This document shows, one piece after another, positions 17,283 to 26,874 of a stretch of 64,000 bases of DNA (position 1 is its first letter; every line of letters starts with the position of its first letter). Made by a program: the position numbers and the translations under genes. The DNA comes from Massilia rhizosphaerae. Its GTDB lineage: Bacteria; Pseudomonadota; Gammaproteobacteria; Burkholderiales; Burkholderiaceae_D. Where the stretch lies: contig NZ_JADKYX010000009.1 in assembly GCF_016093545.1 (NCBI RefSeq), positions 179,145 to 243,144 on the forward strand, given 5' to 3'. Below the pieces are notes generated by a model, which was given only the letters and a program-made list of their open reading frames with translations, was not told where the DNA came from and searched no databases.

Positions 17283-17888
17283 ATGACCGGCGAATCAAGA
17301 ATACCATGCCCCTCGAACCCCAGCGTGGCGGACGAGAAACAGGCGGCGAAGACGGCATTGCGCAAGGCGCTCAGGACTTCACGTGGGGCGCTTGACCCGG
17401 CAATCAAGGTCCAATGGGATGCGCACATCGGCGCGCAGGTCGTCGCCTGGTGGCGCCTGCGCCAGGTGAGCGTCCTCGGCGTGTACTGGCCGCTGGCCGG
17501 CGAGCCCGACCTGCGCGCGGCCTACGCGGAATTGCACCAGGCCGGCGTACGCCTCACATTGCCTGTCGTCATGGAACGGGATGCCCCGCTGACGTTCACA
17601 GAATGGACGCCCGGCGAAGCGATGCTGCCGGACGAGGCCGGCGTACAGGTCCCGGCCCAGCTGCGCTTCATCGAACGCCCGCCGGCCCTGCTGATCCCCT
17701 GCCTCGGTTTCAATGCGGAAGGCTATCGCCTCGGCTACGGCGGCGGCTACTACGACCGCACCCTCGAACTGCCGCCGCGCCCGCACACGCTGGGCATTGC
17801 CTACAGTAACCAGGAAGCCGTGTTCTCGCACGCGCCGCACGACGTGCCGCTGGATGTGATCGTGACGGAGACCACCAACGTCACTTAA
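17283..17888 (+). CDS. 5-formyltetrahydrofolate cyclo-ligase
   Basis: ATP-dependent enzyme converting 5-formyl-THF to 5,10-methenyl-THF, returning a storage folate to the one-carbon pool. Family motifs are the basic N-terminal KTALRKALRTSR and the signature LGFNAEGYRLGYGGGYYDR near the C-terminus. The ATG at 17283 overlaps the slt upstream region; a GTG at 17325, just before the conserved start, is an equally plausible initiation site (187 residues). It is separated from metF by a GTAGGG-type repeat pair and is on the opposite strand, yet serves the same folate pathway. Confidence 0.9.
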   Translation: MTGESRIPCPSNPSVADEKQAAKTALRKALRTSRGALDPAIKVQWDAHIGAQVVAWWRLRQVSVLGVYWPLAGEPDLRAAYAELHQAGVRLTLPVVMERDAPLTFTEWTPGEAMLPDEAGVQVPAQLRFIERPPALLIPCLGFNAEGYRLGYGGGYYDRTLELPPRPHTLGIAYSNQEAVFSHAPHDVPLDVIVTETTNVT

Positions 17889-17913
17889 TGGCGGAAAGAT
17901 GTTGACGCTATGC

Positions 17914-17987
17914 GTAGGGTGGGCACCCCGTGCCCACCTTTGCATGCATATCGATGACGCTTGGTGGGCACGGGATGCCCACCCTAC
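17914..17987. repeat. Paired GTAGGGTGGGC repeats, inward-facing (REP-like)
   Basis: Two 25-bp units in inverted orientation, 17914-17938 and 17963-17987, agree at 24 of 25 positions. Each is itself a hairpin (GGTGGGCAC...GTGCCCACC type). The left unit is identical over 25 bases to 55421-55445. They lie between the convergent cyclo-ligase and metF genes, where a hairpin pair could also terminate both transcripts. Confidence 0.8.
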
Positions 17988-18009
17988 AGCAGGGAGCCAT
18001 CGTATCGGT

Positions 18010-18843
18010 TCAGGCGCCCGTGATGCGCTGCCAGATCGCAGTCGTGGCCGCCGCCTGGTTCATGCTATAGAAGTGCAGGCCGGGCGCGCCGCCCGCCAGC
18101 ACGCGCTCGCACAAGCCGCTGACGACATCCAGGCCGAACGCCTTGATCGACGCGGAATCGTCGCCGAAGCTGGCCAGCTTCAACCGGATCCAGCGCGGAA
18201 TCTCGGCGCCGCACATGTCGGAGAACCGCATCAGCTGGGTGTAATTCGTGATCGGCATGATGCCGACCACGATGGGCACGTCCACGCCCAGCTTGCGCGC
18301 ATTGTCGACGAACTGGAAATACGCGTCCGGATTGTAGAAATACTGCGTGATCGCGGCATTCGCGCCGGCCTGCACCTTGCGGGCGAATGCCTGCAGGTCG
18401 TCCTGCGGAGAACGGGCTTGCGGATGCATTTCCGGATATGCGGCCACTTCGATGTGGAACCAGTCGCCCGTTTCCTGGCGAATGAACTCGACGAGGTCGC
18501 TGGCATAGCGCAACTCGCCGGCGCCACCATAGCCGCTCGGCAAGTCACCCCGCAGGGCCACGAGGCGGCGGATACCCTTGGCCTTGAATTCCTGCAGGAT
18601 CGCGCGGATCGATTCGCGCGTGCCGCCCACGCACGACAAATGCGGCGCGGCCTCATGGCCTTCGGCCAGGATCTCGAGGACGGTGGACAGCGTGCCGTGC
18701 TGGGTGCTGCCGCCGGCGCCGAACGTCACGGAAAAATATTTTGGATTCAGCTCGACCAGCTTCTGGCGAGCCACGCGCAGTTTTTCCGCGCCCTCGGGGG
18801 TCTTGGGCGGGAAAAACTCGATGCTGATGTTAGGGGTTTCCAT
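18010..18843 (-). CDS. metF: 5,10-methylenetetrahydrofolate reductase
   Basis: FAD enzyme reducing 5,10-methylene-THF to 5-methyl-THF for methionine synthesis; 277 residues. Visible features are ISIEFFPPKT at the N-terminus (with the proton-donating Glu), SVTFGAGGST, LVALRGDLPSGYG and the C-terminal PGLHFYSMNQA. Start 18843 overlaps the upstream small membrane protein gene by 14 bases, implying translational coupling. The order ahcY - small membrane protein - metF puts SAH removal and methyl-folate supply in one transcription unit, plausibly under the upstream SAH riboswitch. Confidence 0.95.
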   Translation of the reverse strand: METPNISIEFFPPKTPEGAEKLRVARQKLVELNPKYFSVTFGAGGSTQHGTLSTVLEILAEGHEAAPHLSCVGGTRESIRAILQEFKAKGIRRLVALRGDLPSGYGGAGELRYASDLVEFIRQETGDWFHIEVAAYPEMHPQARSPQDDLQAFARKVQAGANAAITQYFYNPDAYFQFVDNARKLGVDVPIVVGIMPITNYTQLMRFSDMCGAEIPRWIRLKLASFGDDSASIKAFGLDVVSGLCERVLAGGAPGLHFYSMNQAAATTAIWQRITGA

Positions 18844-19183
18844 CTTTGTTGAGTAATAAGGTAGAAAGCGCCCACGAAATGACACTGTACAGGATCGCCG
18901 CCAGGAAAGCCGACCAGAACCCGGCCACGTGGAAACCCGCGACGAGGTGCGCGACGAGCCAGAACAACAGCGCATTGATCACCAGGATGAACAGGCCGAG
19001 CGACACGACCGTCACCGGCAACGTGAGCACGACGAGCACGGGACGGATCACCGTGTTCACGAGGGCCAGGACGAGGGCGGCCACGAGGGCCGCGCCGAGA
19101 TTGTCGACCGATACCGAGTGCATCAGGTAAGGCAAGGCCATCAGGGCCGCGGCATTGATCAGCCAGGTCAGGAGCAGGCGCAT
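18830..19183 (-). CDS. Small four-helix membrane protein, phage holin 4-2 / YvlD-like family (PF04020)
   Basis: 117 residues, almost entirely hydrophobic, with four predicted transmembrane helices; the pattern VNTVIRPVLVVLTLPVTVVS and a GLFILVINALLFW helix are typical of PF04020. Despite the family name nothing here suggests phage lysis: it sits inside the ahcY-metF unit, 88 bases after ahcY and overlapping metF by 14 bases. Function is unknown. A link to methyl-cycle metabolism is only suggested by position. Confidence 0.8.
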   Translation of the reverse strand: MRLLLTWLINAAALMALPYLMHSVSVDNLGAALVAALVLALVNTVIRPVLVVLTLPVTVVSLGLFILVINALLFWLVAHLVAGFHVAGFWSAFLAAILYSVISWALSTLLLNKDGNP

Positions 19184-19271
19184 GGTTGTGTCTTTCGTGA
19201 GAAGTTATCGGCACCGCCGACGATGGAACCCGGCGGTGCGCTATATCAATTTCACGGAAGAGCTTACCAGA

Positions 19272-20687
<1,416 letters not shown>

Positions 20688-20720
20688 CACGCCCTCCTTT
20701 CAAGTTAAGAAAAAAGTAAC

Positions 20721-20784
20721 GTGAGCGCGGTGTTGATATCCGAGCCTGGCGAGATGGGGAATCTCGTCGCAACGCTCCTCGGAA
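20721..20784 (-). promoter_or_regulatory. S-adenosylhomocysteine (SAH) riboswitch upstream of ahcY
   Basis: Read on the minus strand, the leader has the SAH riboswitch core: CCGAGGAGCGTTGCGAC, then a hairpin CGAGAT/ATCTCG, then CCAGGCTCGG and CCGCGCTCAC. CCGAG pairs with CTCGG (P1), and GAGCG can pair with CGCTC as the pseudoknot. It lies 34 bases upstream of the ahcY start. This class is known upstream of ahcY in proteobacteria and turns expression on when SAH accumulates. The pseudoknot strand is close to the GGAGG site, consistent with control of translation or of leader folding. Confidence 0.9.
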
Positions 20785-20798
20785 TGTAGAGTTTAGCA

Positions 20799-20822
20799 CG
20801 GTGGGCATGGTCATGCCCACCG
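20799..20822. repeat. Perfect 11-bp-arm inverted repeat between metK and ahcY
   Basis: CGGTGGGCATG (20799-20809) and CATGCCCACCG (20812-20822) form a perfect hairpin with a two-base spacer, 28 bases past the metK stop codon. The GGTGGGCA...TGCCCACC core looks like half of the GTAGGG repeat family. No U-tract follows on the minus strand, so it is weak as a terminator; it may be a relic repeat. Confidence 0.6.
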
Positions 20823-20850
20823 GCTGCAGCGTTTTACAACGCCGTGGGTA

Positions 20851-22020
20851 TTACGCCAGGCCCGCTTCGGCGCGCAGCAGCGCGGCCTTGTCGGTGCGCT
20901 CCCACGTGAATTCCGGCTCTTCGCGGCCGAAGTGACCGTAGGCGGCCGACTTGGTGTAGATCGGACGCAGCAGGTCGAGCATCTGGACGATGCCTTTCGG
21001 GCGCAGGTCGAAGTGTTCCATCACCAGTTCGGCGATCTTGTCGTCCGGGATGACGCCCGTGCCTTCCGTGTAGACCGTGATGTTGATCGGGCGGGCCACG
21101 CCGATCGCGTAGCTGACCTGCACCTGGCACTGGCGCGCCAGGCCGGCGGCCACGACGTTCTTGGCGACGTAGCGGGCGGCATAGGCGGCCGAGCGGTCGA
21201 CCTTGGACGGGTCCTTGCCAGAGAACGCGCCGCCGCCGTGCGGTGCGGCACCGCCGTAGGTGTCGACGATGATCTTGCGGCCCGTCAGGCCGCAGTCGCC
21301 TTGCGGGCCGCCGATGACGAAGCGGCCCGTCGGGTTGACCAGGTAGCGGGTGTCCTGCAGCCATTCGCGCGGCAGCACGGGCTTGATGATCTCTTCGATC
21401 ACCGCTTCCTCGATCTGGCTGTGGCTGACTTCCGGCGCGTGCTGGGTCGACAGCACGACGGTGTTCACGGACACCGGACGGCCGTTGACGTAGCGCAGCG
21501 TGACCTGGGACTTGGCGTCCGGGCGCAGCCACGGCAGACGGCCGTCCTTGCGCAGCTGCGACTGGCGCTCGACGAGGCGGTGTGCGTAATAGATCGCCGC
21601 CGGCATCAGTTCCGGCGTTTCGTCGCAGGCGTAGCCGAACATCAGGCCCTGGTCGCCGGCGCCCTGGTCGAGGTCGATACCGGCGCCTTCGTCGACGCCC
21701 TGGGCGATGTCCGGCGACTGCTTGTCATAGGCGACGAGCACGGCGCAACCTTTATAGTCGATGCCGAAGTCGGTGTTGTCGTAACCGATGCGCTTGATGG
21801 TGTTGCGCGCAACTTGAATATAATCGACGTTTGCGTGCGTCGTGATCTCCCCGGCCAGGACGACCAGACCCGTGTTGCACAGGGTCTCGGCGGCCACGCG
21901 CGCGCGCGGATCCTGCTCGAGGATGGCGTCGAGGATGGCGTCGGAAATCTGGTCGGCGACCTTGTCCGGATGGCCTTCCGAGACGGACTCGGAAGTGAAG
22001 AGGTAGTCGTTGGAAGACAT
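20851..22020 (-). CDS. metK: S-adenosylmethionine synthase
   Basis: Makes SAM from methionine and ATP. 389 residues with [20 protein letters not shown] at the N-terminus, [12 protein letters not shown] (the ATP-binding hexapeptide region) and [20 protein letters not shown] (P-loop-like motif). AGGAG is well placed before the ATG. It is upstream of the SAH riboswitch-ahcY unit on the same strand, so SAM synthesis and SAH recycling are adjacent but can be controlled separately. No SAM riboswitch was recognised in its own 179-base leader, which it shares with the divergent acyltransferase genes. Confidence 0.97.
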   Translation of the reverse strand: MSSNDYLFTSESVSEGHPDKVADQISDAILDAILEQDPRARVAAETLCNTGLVVLAGEITTHANVDYIQVARNTIKRIGYDNTDFGIDYKGCAVLVAYDKQSPDIAQGVDEGAGIDLDQGAGDQGLMFGYACDETPELMPAAIYYAHRLVERQSQLRKDGRLPWLRPDAKSQVTLRYVNGRPVSVNTVVLSTQHAPEVSHSQIEEAVIEEIIKPVLPREWLQDTRYLVNPTGRFVIGGPQGDCGLTGRKIIVDTYGGAAPHGGGAFSGKDPSKVDRSAAYAARYVAKNVVAAGLARQCQVQVSYAIGVARPINITVYTEGTGVIPDDKIAELVMEHFDLRPKGIVQMLDLLRPIYTKSAAYGHFGREEPEFTWERTDKAALLRAEAGLA

Positions 22021-22199
22021 TGAGGCTCCTGATACTGTTATGAAAATTGCCGCAGCACCAAGGCCTGCGACGCTTTAGCGAGATTTATATTCCGCTTCGC
22101 AAGTTGTCATTAACTCCGCGGATGCTACAAAGTGGTATTTTACGCTCCTCCAAAAATTCTGGCACAGCAACTCATCGCTTCTCTACCCTAAATCAATAA

Positions 22200-23051
22200 A
22201 TGCTCGTCCTTTTGTTTCGAATCCTGTCGTTTTTGCCGCTGCGCGCGCTCCACGCGCTCGGCGCCGCGCTCGGCTGGATCGTCTACCTCCTGTCCCCATC
22301 GCATCGCCGGCGGCTGCGCGAGAACCTCGAACGGGCCGGTTACACGGGCCACCTGCGCGCCGCGATCGCCGAATCCGGCAAGGCCATCATGGAATTGCCG
22401 TTCGTCTGGTGCGCGCCGCAGGCGCGCGTCACCCGCCACGTCACCATGGAAAACTGGGAACTGGTCCAGCGCCAGCTCGACGCCGGCCGCGGCATCGTCT
22501 TCCTCACGCCGCACCTGGGCTGCTTCGAGCTGACCGCCCAGCAAGTCTCGCTGCGCGTCGAACTGACGGTCATGTACCGTCCGCCGCGCCAGAGCGCCCT
22601 GAAACCCCTCGTCGAAGGCGCGCGCGCGCGCCAGCACATGCATCTCGCGCCGGCCAACCTGTCCGGCGTGCGCATGCTCGTCAAGGCGTTGCGGGGCGGC
22701 CAGCCGGTGGGCGTGCTGCCCGACCAGGTGCCGCAGGAAGGCGAAGGCGTGTGGGCGCCGTTCTTCGGGCGCGAGGCCTATACGATGACCCTGCCCGCCA
22801 AGCTGGCGCAGCTGGGCAAGGCCGACATCCTGACCGTATACGCGGAACGCCTGCCGCGCGGCCGCGGCTTCGCCATCCGCTTCGTGCCGTTCGAAGGCGC
22901 GCTGGAGGGCGACGCAAGCCAGCAGGCCGCCGCCATCAACCGCCAGATGGAAAAACTCATCGCCTTCTGCCCCGCCCAGTATTTCTGGAGTTACAACCGC
23001 TACAAGAAGCCGCAAGGCGTTGCAGCCCCCCAAGCCGAGACCGTCGCATGA
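22200..23051 (+). CDS. Lipid A biosynthesis acyltransferase (LpxL/HtrB family), first copy
   Basis: 283-residue inner-membrane acyltransferase adding secondary acyl chains to Kdo-lipid IVA. One N-terminal hydrophobic anchor ([17 protein letters not shown]) precedes the HX4(D/E) catalytic motif HLGCFE, with [13 protein letters not shown] and the C-terminal YFWSYNRYK typical of the family. No strong ribosome-binding site is seen. Its stop codon overlaps the next acyltransferase start (ATGA). Two tandem copies suggest laurate- and myristate-type transfers divided between them, but which does which is unknown. Confidence 0.93.
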   Translation: MLVLLFRILSFLPLRALHALGAALGWIVYLLSPSHRRRLRENLERAGYTGHLRAAIAESGKAIMELPFVWCAPQARVTRHVTMENWELVQRQLDAGRGIVFLTPHLGCFELTAQQVSLRVELTVMYRPPRQSALKPLVEGARARQHMHLAPANLSGVRMLVKALRGGQPVGVLPDQVPQEGEGVWAPFFGREAYTMTLPAKLAQLGKADILTVYAERLPRGRGFAIRFVPFEGALEGDASQQAAAINRQMEKLIAFCPAQYFWSYNRYKKPQGVAAPQAETVA

Positions 23052-23911
23052 GGTTCCTGATTTTCCTGTTGTGGTTGCTGCACTTCCTGCCGCTGCCTGT
23101 CCTCGGTCGCATCGGCAATGCCGTCGGCTGGCTCATGTATTACGCGATCCCCAAGCGCCGGAGAATCGCGCTGATCAACCTGCGCCTGTGCATGCCGGAA
23201 CTGGGCGAAGCGGAGCGGGTCCACATCGTCAAGCGCCATTTCATGGCCTATTCGCGCAGCATCCTGGAACGTTCGCTGATCTGGTGGGCGCCGTTCGAAC
23301 GCATCCACGGCCTGATCGAAGTCGTCCCGCAGGTGCCGAAGGCGCAGATGGAAAGCGGTCCGACCATCCTGTTCTGCCCCCACTTCGTCTGCCTGGACGT
23401 GGGCGGCGTGGCGGCGCGCGTGGTGCCGCTGTCGAGCATGTATGCGCCGCAAAAGAACAAGGCATTCGACGATTTGTTGCGCTATGGCCGCGAACGCTAT
23501 GGCCCCGTGCGCCTATTCGCGCGCAGCGACGGCATCAAGCCGATCATCCGCGCGCTGCGCGAAGGCCTCCCCTATTTCATGCTGCCGGACATGGATTTCG
23601 GCGAGAAAGATGCGAGCTTCGTCCCCTTCTTCGGCGTCCCGGCCGCCACGTTGACGGCGATGGGCCGGCTGGCGGGCGCGACCGGCGCAAAAGTCATCCC
23701 GGTCGTCGCCACTTTCTTGCCCAACTACAAGGGATACCGGGTAGAGTTCTATCCTGCATGGGAAGATTTTCCGGGCGACGACATCATCGCCGCCACCCGC
23801 CGCATGAACGCCTTCATCGAGGACCGCGTGCGCGAACATCCGGCCGAGTATTTCTGGACGCACAAACGCTTCAAGACCCGGCCGCCCGGCGAGCCTTCGT
23901 TCTACGATTAA
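23048..23911 (+). CDS. Lipid A biosynthesis acyltransferase (LpxL/LpxM family), second copy
   Basis: 287 residues, a diverged paralogue of the preceding gene. It has an N-terminal membrane anchor ([17 protein letters not shown]), the catalytic HFVCLD (HX4D), the motif [19 protein letters not shown] and a C-terminal [13 protein letters not shown]. It starts within the stop codon of the first copy and its own stop codon overlaps the dapF start (TAATG), so the three genes are translationally coupled. Probable role: the second late acylation of lipid A. Confidence 0.93.
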   Translation: MRFLIFLLWLLHFLPLPVLGRIGNAVGWLMYYAIPKRRRIALINLRLCMPELGEAERVHIVKRHFMAYSRSILERSLIWWAPFERIHGLIEVVPQVPKAQMESGPTILFCPHFVCLDVGGVAARVVPLSSMYAPQKNKAFDDLLRYGRERYGPVRLFARSDGIKPIIRALREGLPYFMLPDMDFGEKDASFVPFFGVPAATLTAMGRLAGATGAKVIPVVATFLPNYKGYRVEFYPAWEDFPGDDIIAATRRMNAFIEDRVREHPAEYFWTHKRFKTRPPGEPSFYD

Positions 23912-24786
23912 TGACAGATACCATGAAACTCAAGTTCACCAAGATGCATGGCGCCGGCAACGACTTCGTCGTCATCGATGCGATCAACCAGCACATCGAC
24001 TTTGGCCCGGAACAATGGCGCCACATTGCCGACCGCCGCTTCGGCATCGGCGCCGACCAGATCCTGGTCGTCGAGCGGCCGGCGACGGCAGGCAGCGATT
24101 TCCGCTATCGCATCTTCAACAGCGATGGCGGCGAGGTCGAGCAGTGCGGCAACGGCTCGCGCGCCTTCGTGCGCTTCGTCAGCGACAAGGGCCTGACGGA
24201 CAAACGCAGCATCCGCGTCGAGACGATGGGCGGCATCATCACCCCGCGCCTGGAAGACGACGGCAGCATCACGGTGGACATGGGTGCCCCGATCCTGGAA
24301 CCGGCCCGGGTGCCGTTCGATGCGGCCGGCCTGGAAGGCGTCGCCGAAGGACGGGACACGCTGTGGCCGCTCACCGTGTCGCATCAGGGCCAGGAAGAGA
24401 CCGTGCTCGTGTCGGCGGTATCGATGGGCAATCCGCATGCGGTGCAAGTCGTCGCCGACGTCGACGCGGCGCCCGTGCTCGAAACGGGCCCGCAGATCGA
24501 GCACCACCCCCGCTTTCCGCGGCGCGTCAACGTCGGCTACCTGCAAGTGCTGGACCGCGGCCACGTCAAGCTGCGCGTGTTCGAGCGCGGCGTCGGCGAG
24601 ACGCTGGCCTGCGGCACCGGTGCCTGCGCCGCGGTCGTGGCCGGGATCCGGCGCGGGCTGCTGGACGCGCCGGTGCAAGTCCAGGCGCGCGGCGGCAAGC
24701 TGACCATCAACTGGGCCGGCGAAGGCCAGCCCGTGATGATGACCGGTCCGGCCGAGACCGTGTTCGAAGGCGAAATCGAGATCTGA
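23911..24786 (+). CDS. dapF: Diaminopimelate epimerase
   Basis: Cofactor-independent interconversion of LL- and meso-diaminopimelate for lysine and peptidoglycan. The two catalytic cysteines are in QCGNGSRAF and [22 protein letters not shown] marks the N-terminus. ATG 23911 overlaps the upstream stop codon; MKLKF at 23923 is an alternative start. In many proteobacteria dapF is followed by a DUF484 gene and xerC; here those lie about 3.3 kb downstream, after a Sel1 protein and a porin. Confidence 0.95.
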   Translation: MTDTMKLKFTKMHGAGNDFVVIDAINQHIDFGPEQWRHIADRRFGIGADQILVVERPATAGSDFRYRIFNSDGGEVEQCGNGSRAFVRFVSDKGLTDKRSIRVETMGGIITPRLEDDGSITVDMGAPILEPARVPFDAAGLEGVAEGRDTLWPLTVSHQGQEETVLVSAVSMGNPHAVQVVADVDAAPVLETGPQIEHHPRFPRRVNVGYLQVLDRGHVKLRVFERGVGETLACGTGACAAVVAGIRRGLLDAPVQVQARGGKLTINWAGEGQPVMMTGPAETVFEGEIEI

Positions 24787-24804
24787 TGGTCCGCTGATGC
24801 CGCC

Positions 24805-24829
24805 CTGGCCGCGCCCTTCACGCGGCCAG
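24805..24829. terminator. Hairpin between convergent dapF and Sel1-protein genes
   Basis: CTGGCCGCG (24805-24813) and CGCGGCCAG (24821-24829) form a perfect 9-bp stem with a seven-base loop, overlapping the stop codon of the convergent gene at 24818. No long U-run follows on either side, so termination efficiency is doubtful; a stall or Rho-dependent boundary is possible. Confidence 0.45.
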
Positions 24830-26407
24830 CGAATAATCCCCGTCCGGCGCCGGGGCGGCCTCGTCGCCCTCGTCCTGCGCAGCTGCGGTCGCCTCGGGCA
24901 GCAGGCTGCGCAACCGGTACAGCCGCTGGCGGTAATTCCCTTCCGGACCGCCCGGACCGCAATCGACGTGTTCGAACACGAGTGCGACGCGGTCGAGCAA
25001 CTGGCGTTCCTGCGCCGTTTCGACCGAGATCAGGCGGCGCCGGCTGCGACCGTAGCTGGCGCGGATGTCGATCACCAGGCAGTGGCCGCGGTCGGCGTTG
25101 CGGATGTCCAGCAGCAGCGCCTCGGCCCGGCTCAGGCCGAACGCCACGGCCAGCTCCAGGCGCGCAGCCAGCAGCGGATGCGAGGCCAGGTCCCGTCCCG
25201 CCGTCAGCGCAGCCAGGTCGGCCCAGGCGCCGGGCTGGCGCGGCGCCAGCTTGCGCAAGGCGGCCGCCGCCTTGGGACACCCCTGCGCCGCCGCCTTCTG
25301 CAGCCAGAACAGGGCGCGCACGTCATTGCTTTCGTTTTCGCGCCGCGCCCGCCATGCCGCGTTCCCGCATTCGAGCTGGGCATCCCGATAGCCCATCTCC
25401 GCCGCACGCTCCAGGTATTTCTGCGCTTCCAGGACATTGCGCTGCGAAAACTCCGGTTTTATATAGATGCGCGACAAGGCATACCAGGCCTCGGCCAGGC
25501 CCTGCTCGCCCGCCAGCGTCAGCCAGCGCACGGCCTTCTTGAAGTTGGCCGCGCCATGGCTGCCGGGAATGCGCTTGCCGTCGACCCGCATGCGGGCGCA
25601 CCACAGGCCGAGTGCGAACTGGGCATGGCGGTCCTGCTCGTCCGCGGCGATTTCCCAGAACCTGAGCAATTCTTCCTGGCCGACGTCGTGCGGCGCCTCG
25701 TTCCCCTCGACCAGCCGGGCGCAGCGCGACAGCAGCAGCACTTCGTCCGGCGCCAGCCGGGCGGCCGTATGGTCCTGGGCCGCGTCGGAACCGGCCAGGG
25801 TGCGCGCCAGCGGGAGCGCGCGTTCCAGCCAGGCGGCCCAGCGGCCCGCCTGCCAGTCCTGTTCGAGCAGCGCGAACTGGGCGGCGCCGACGCCGCTGTC
25901 GGCCGCCTGGCGCAGCCAGCGCTGACCGGCCGGGCTGGCCAAGGGCGGACGGGCCGCCGGTGCGTCCGTCTCGGGCGGCGCGGCGCCGTGTTCGCGCGCG
26001 AGCAGCCACTGCGCTTCCGGAAAGCCGGCCCGGGCCGCGTCTTCCAGGGCCAGCAAGGCCTTGGCGCGCTCGGCCGGCGTGCACTGGCCGCCGCGCGCCG
26101 CGCCCAGCACCAGTTGTGCATAGACGAGTCCGGCGCGCACGAGGCCGCCGTCGTACGCGCGCTCATACCAGCCGGTCACCGGCTGCGGATTGTCACGGGC
26201 GAGATCGACCGGGATATGGTTACCGATCAATTGCCACGCTTCGACACAACCTTGCTGTGCAGCACGGTCGAGCCAATGAAGGGCCGTGGGCAGGCTCCTC
26301 GGCAGACCGGCACTGCCGAACAGATAGAGCCGCCCCAGGGCCAGTTGCGATTCGGCGCGTCCGGCACGTGCGCCGCGGATGACCGCCAATTCTTCACGAT
26401 TTGCCAT
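24818..26407 (-). CDS. Sel1-repeat (TPR-like) protein
   Basis: 529 residues with several Sel1-like repeats, recognisable as Ala/Leu-rich 36-residue helical pairs with G-x-A-x-A-x-x-x-L spacing, for example SQLALGRLYLFG, QKYLERAAEMGYRDAQLECG and LFWLQKAAAQGCPKAAAAL. The last ~110 residues lack repeats and include LVIDIRASYGRSRRRL. No signal peptide or membrane helix is seen, so it is probably cytoplasmic and mediates protein contacts. Start 26407 (MANREELAV) follows a weak AGAGAA site. It is convergent with dapF and divergent from the porin. Partner and role are unknown. Confidence 0.8.
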   Translation of the reverse strand: MANREELAVIRGARAGRAESQLALGRLYLFGSAGLPRSLPTALHWLDRAAQQGCVEAWQLIGNHIPVDLARDNPQPVTGWYERAYDGGLVRAGLVYAQLVLGAARGGQCTPAERAKALLALEDAARAGFPEAQWLLAREHGAAPPETDAPAARPPLASPAGQRWLRQAADSGVGAAQFALLEQDWQAGRWAAWLERALPLARTLAGSDAAQDHTAARLAPDEVLLLSRCARLVEGNEAPHDVGQEELLRFWEIAADEQDRHAQFALGLWCARMRVDGKRIPGSHGAANFKKAVRWLTLAGEQGLAEAWYALSRIYIKPEFSQRNVLEAQKYLERAAEMGYRDAQLECGNAAWRARRENESNDVRALFWLQKAAAQGCPKAAAALRKLAPRQPGAWADLAALTAGRDLASHPLLAARLELAVAFGLSRAEALLLDIRNADRGHCLVIDIRASYGRSRRRLISVETAQERQLLDRVALVFEHVDCGPGGPEGNYRQRLYRLRSLLPEATAAAQDEGDEAAPAPDGDYSLAA

Positions 26408-26874
26408 CGTTCTCTTCTGGATGTTGAGACGCCTAAGAAATATACGCAACATAATGCATGCAGATGCACGCAAGATCGCCTGCGATGTGCTACCGATGAG
26501 CTCATGTGGCGCGCAATGCGGCAGCAATGGACGTCGGATGGGGCAGAGTCTAAAGCCGCGTCGGCGCGATTCGCCTGCGATTCCAAAGGCCTTTGAGCCA
26601 GCACAAACCCTGCCGTGGCACGGGGACAGAATGATGATGTTTGGAAACTTAAACGGGGCTTAAGGTGCGCGCGTGGGGGCCGCAGCCGCGTTTCAAAAAT
26701 ACAACAGCACGATTGGATTTATTGGCTTTCGACCAAGTGCAACAGTCATAATTGACAAATCAAACAATCTTGACGCATTAAGCATTTAAGGTTCACACAT
26801 CCGAGTGTTCAGCAACTAATAAAAATCTCAATGCTCTCTGGATTCCTCCGATTCACTTTTTAGGATAAAAATAG
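26408..26874. promoter_or_regulatory. 467-base intergenic region: porin leader, no gene seen
   Basis: The right half (about 26690-26874) is strikingly AT-rich for this genome. TTGACA occurs at 26752-26757 and TTGACG at 26770-26775, both possible -35 elements, but no good -10 at ideal spacing was found. The long leader suits a strongly regulated outer-membrane protein gene; post-transcriptional control by an sRNA is possible but not shown. I see no convincing coding region. Confidence 0.4.

Noticed and set aside
18830..19183. Prophage lysis gene suggested by the holin-like family name
   Set aside because: No other phage gene is nearby, and the gene is embedded and overlapping in the ahcY-metF unit. 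The family is found widely in chromosomal, non-phage contexts.
20799..20822. Intrinsic terminator of metK
   Set aside because: The stem is perfect, but the two-base loop and lack of a U-tract make it a poor terminator; it resembles the GTAGGG repeat core instead.
22021..22199. SAM riboswitch before metK
   Set aside because: I could not find the conserved core of any SAM riboswitch class in the metK leader; only the SAH element before ahcY is convincing.
24797..26596. Plus-strand open frame covering the Sel1 gene
   Set aside because: The minus strand encodes clear Sel1 repeats; the plus frame has no domain features.
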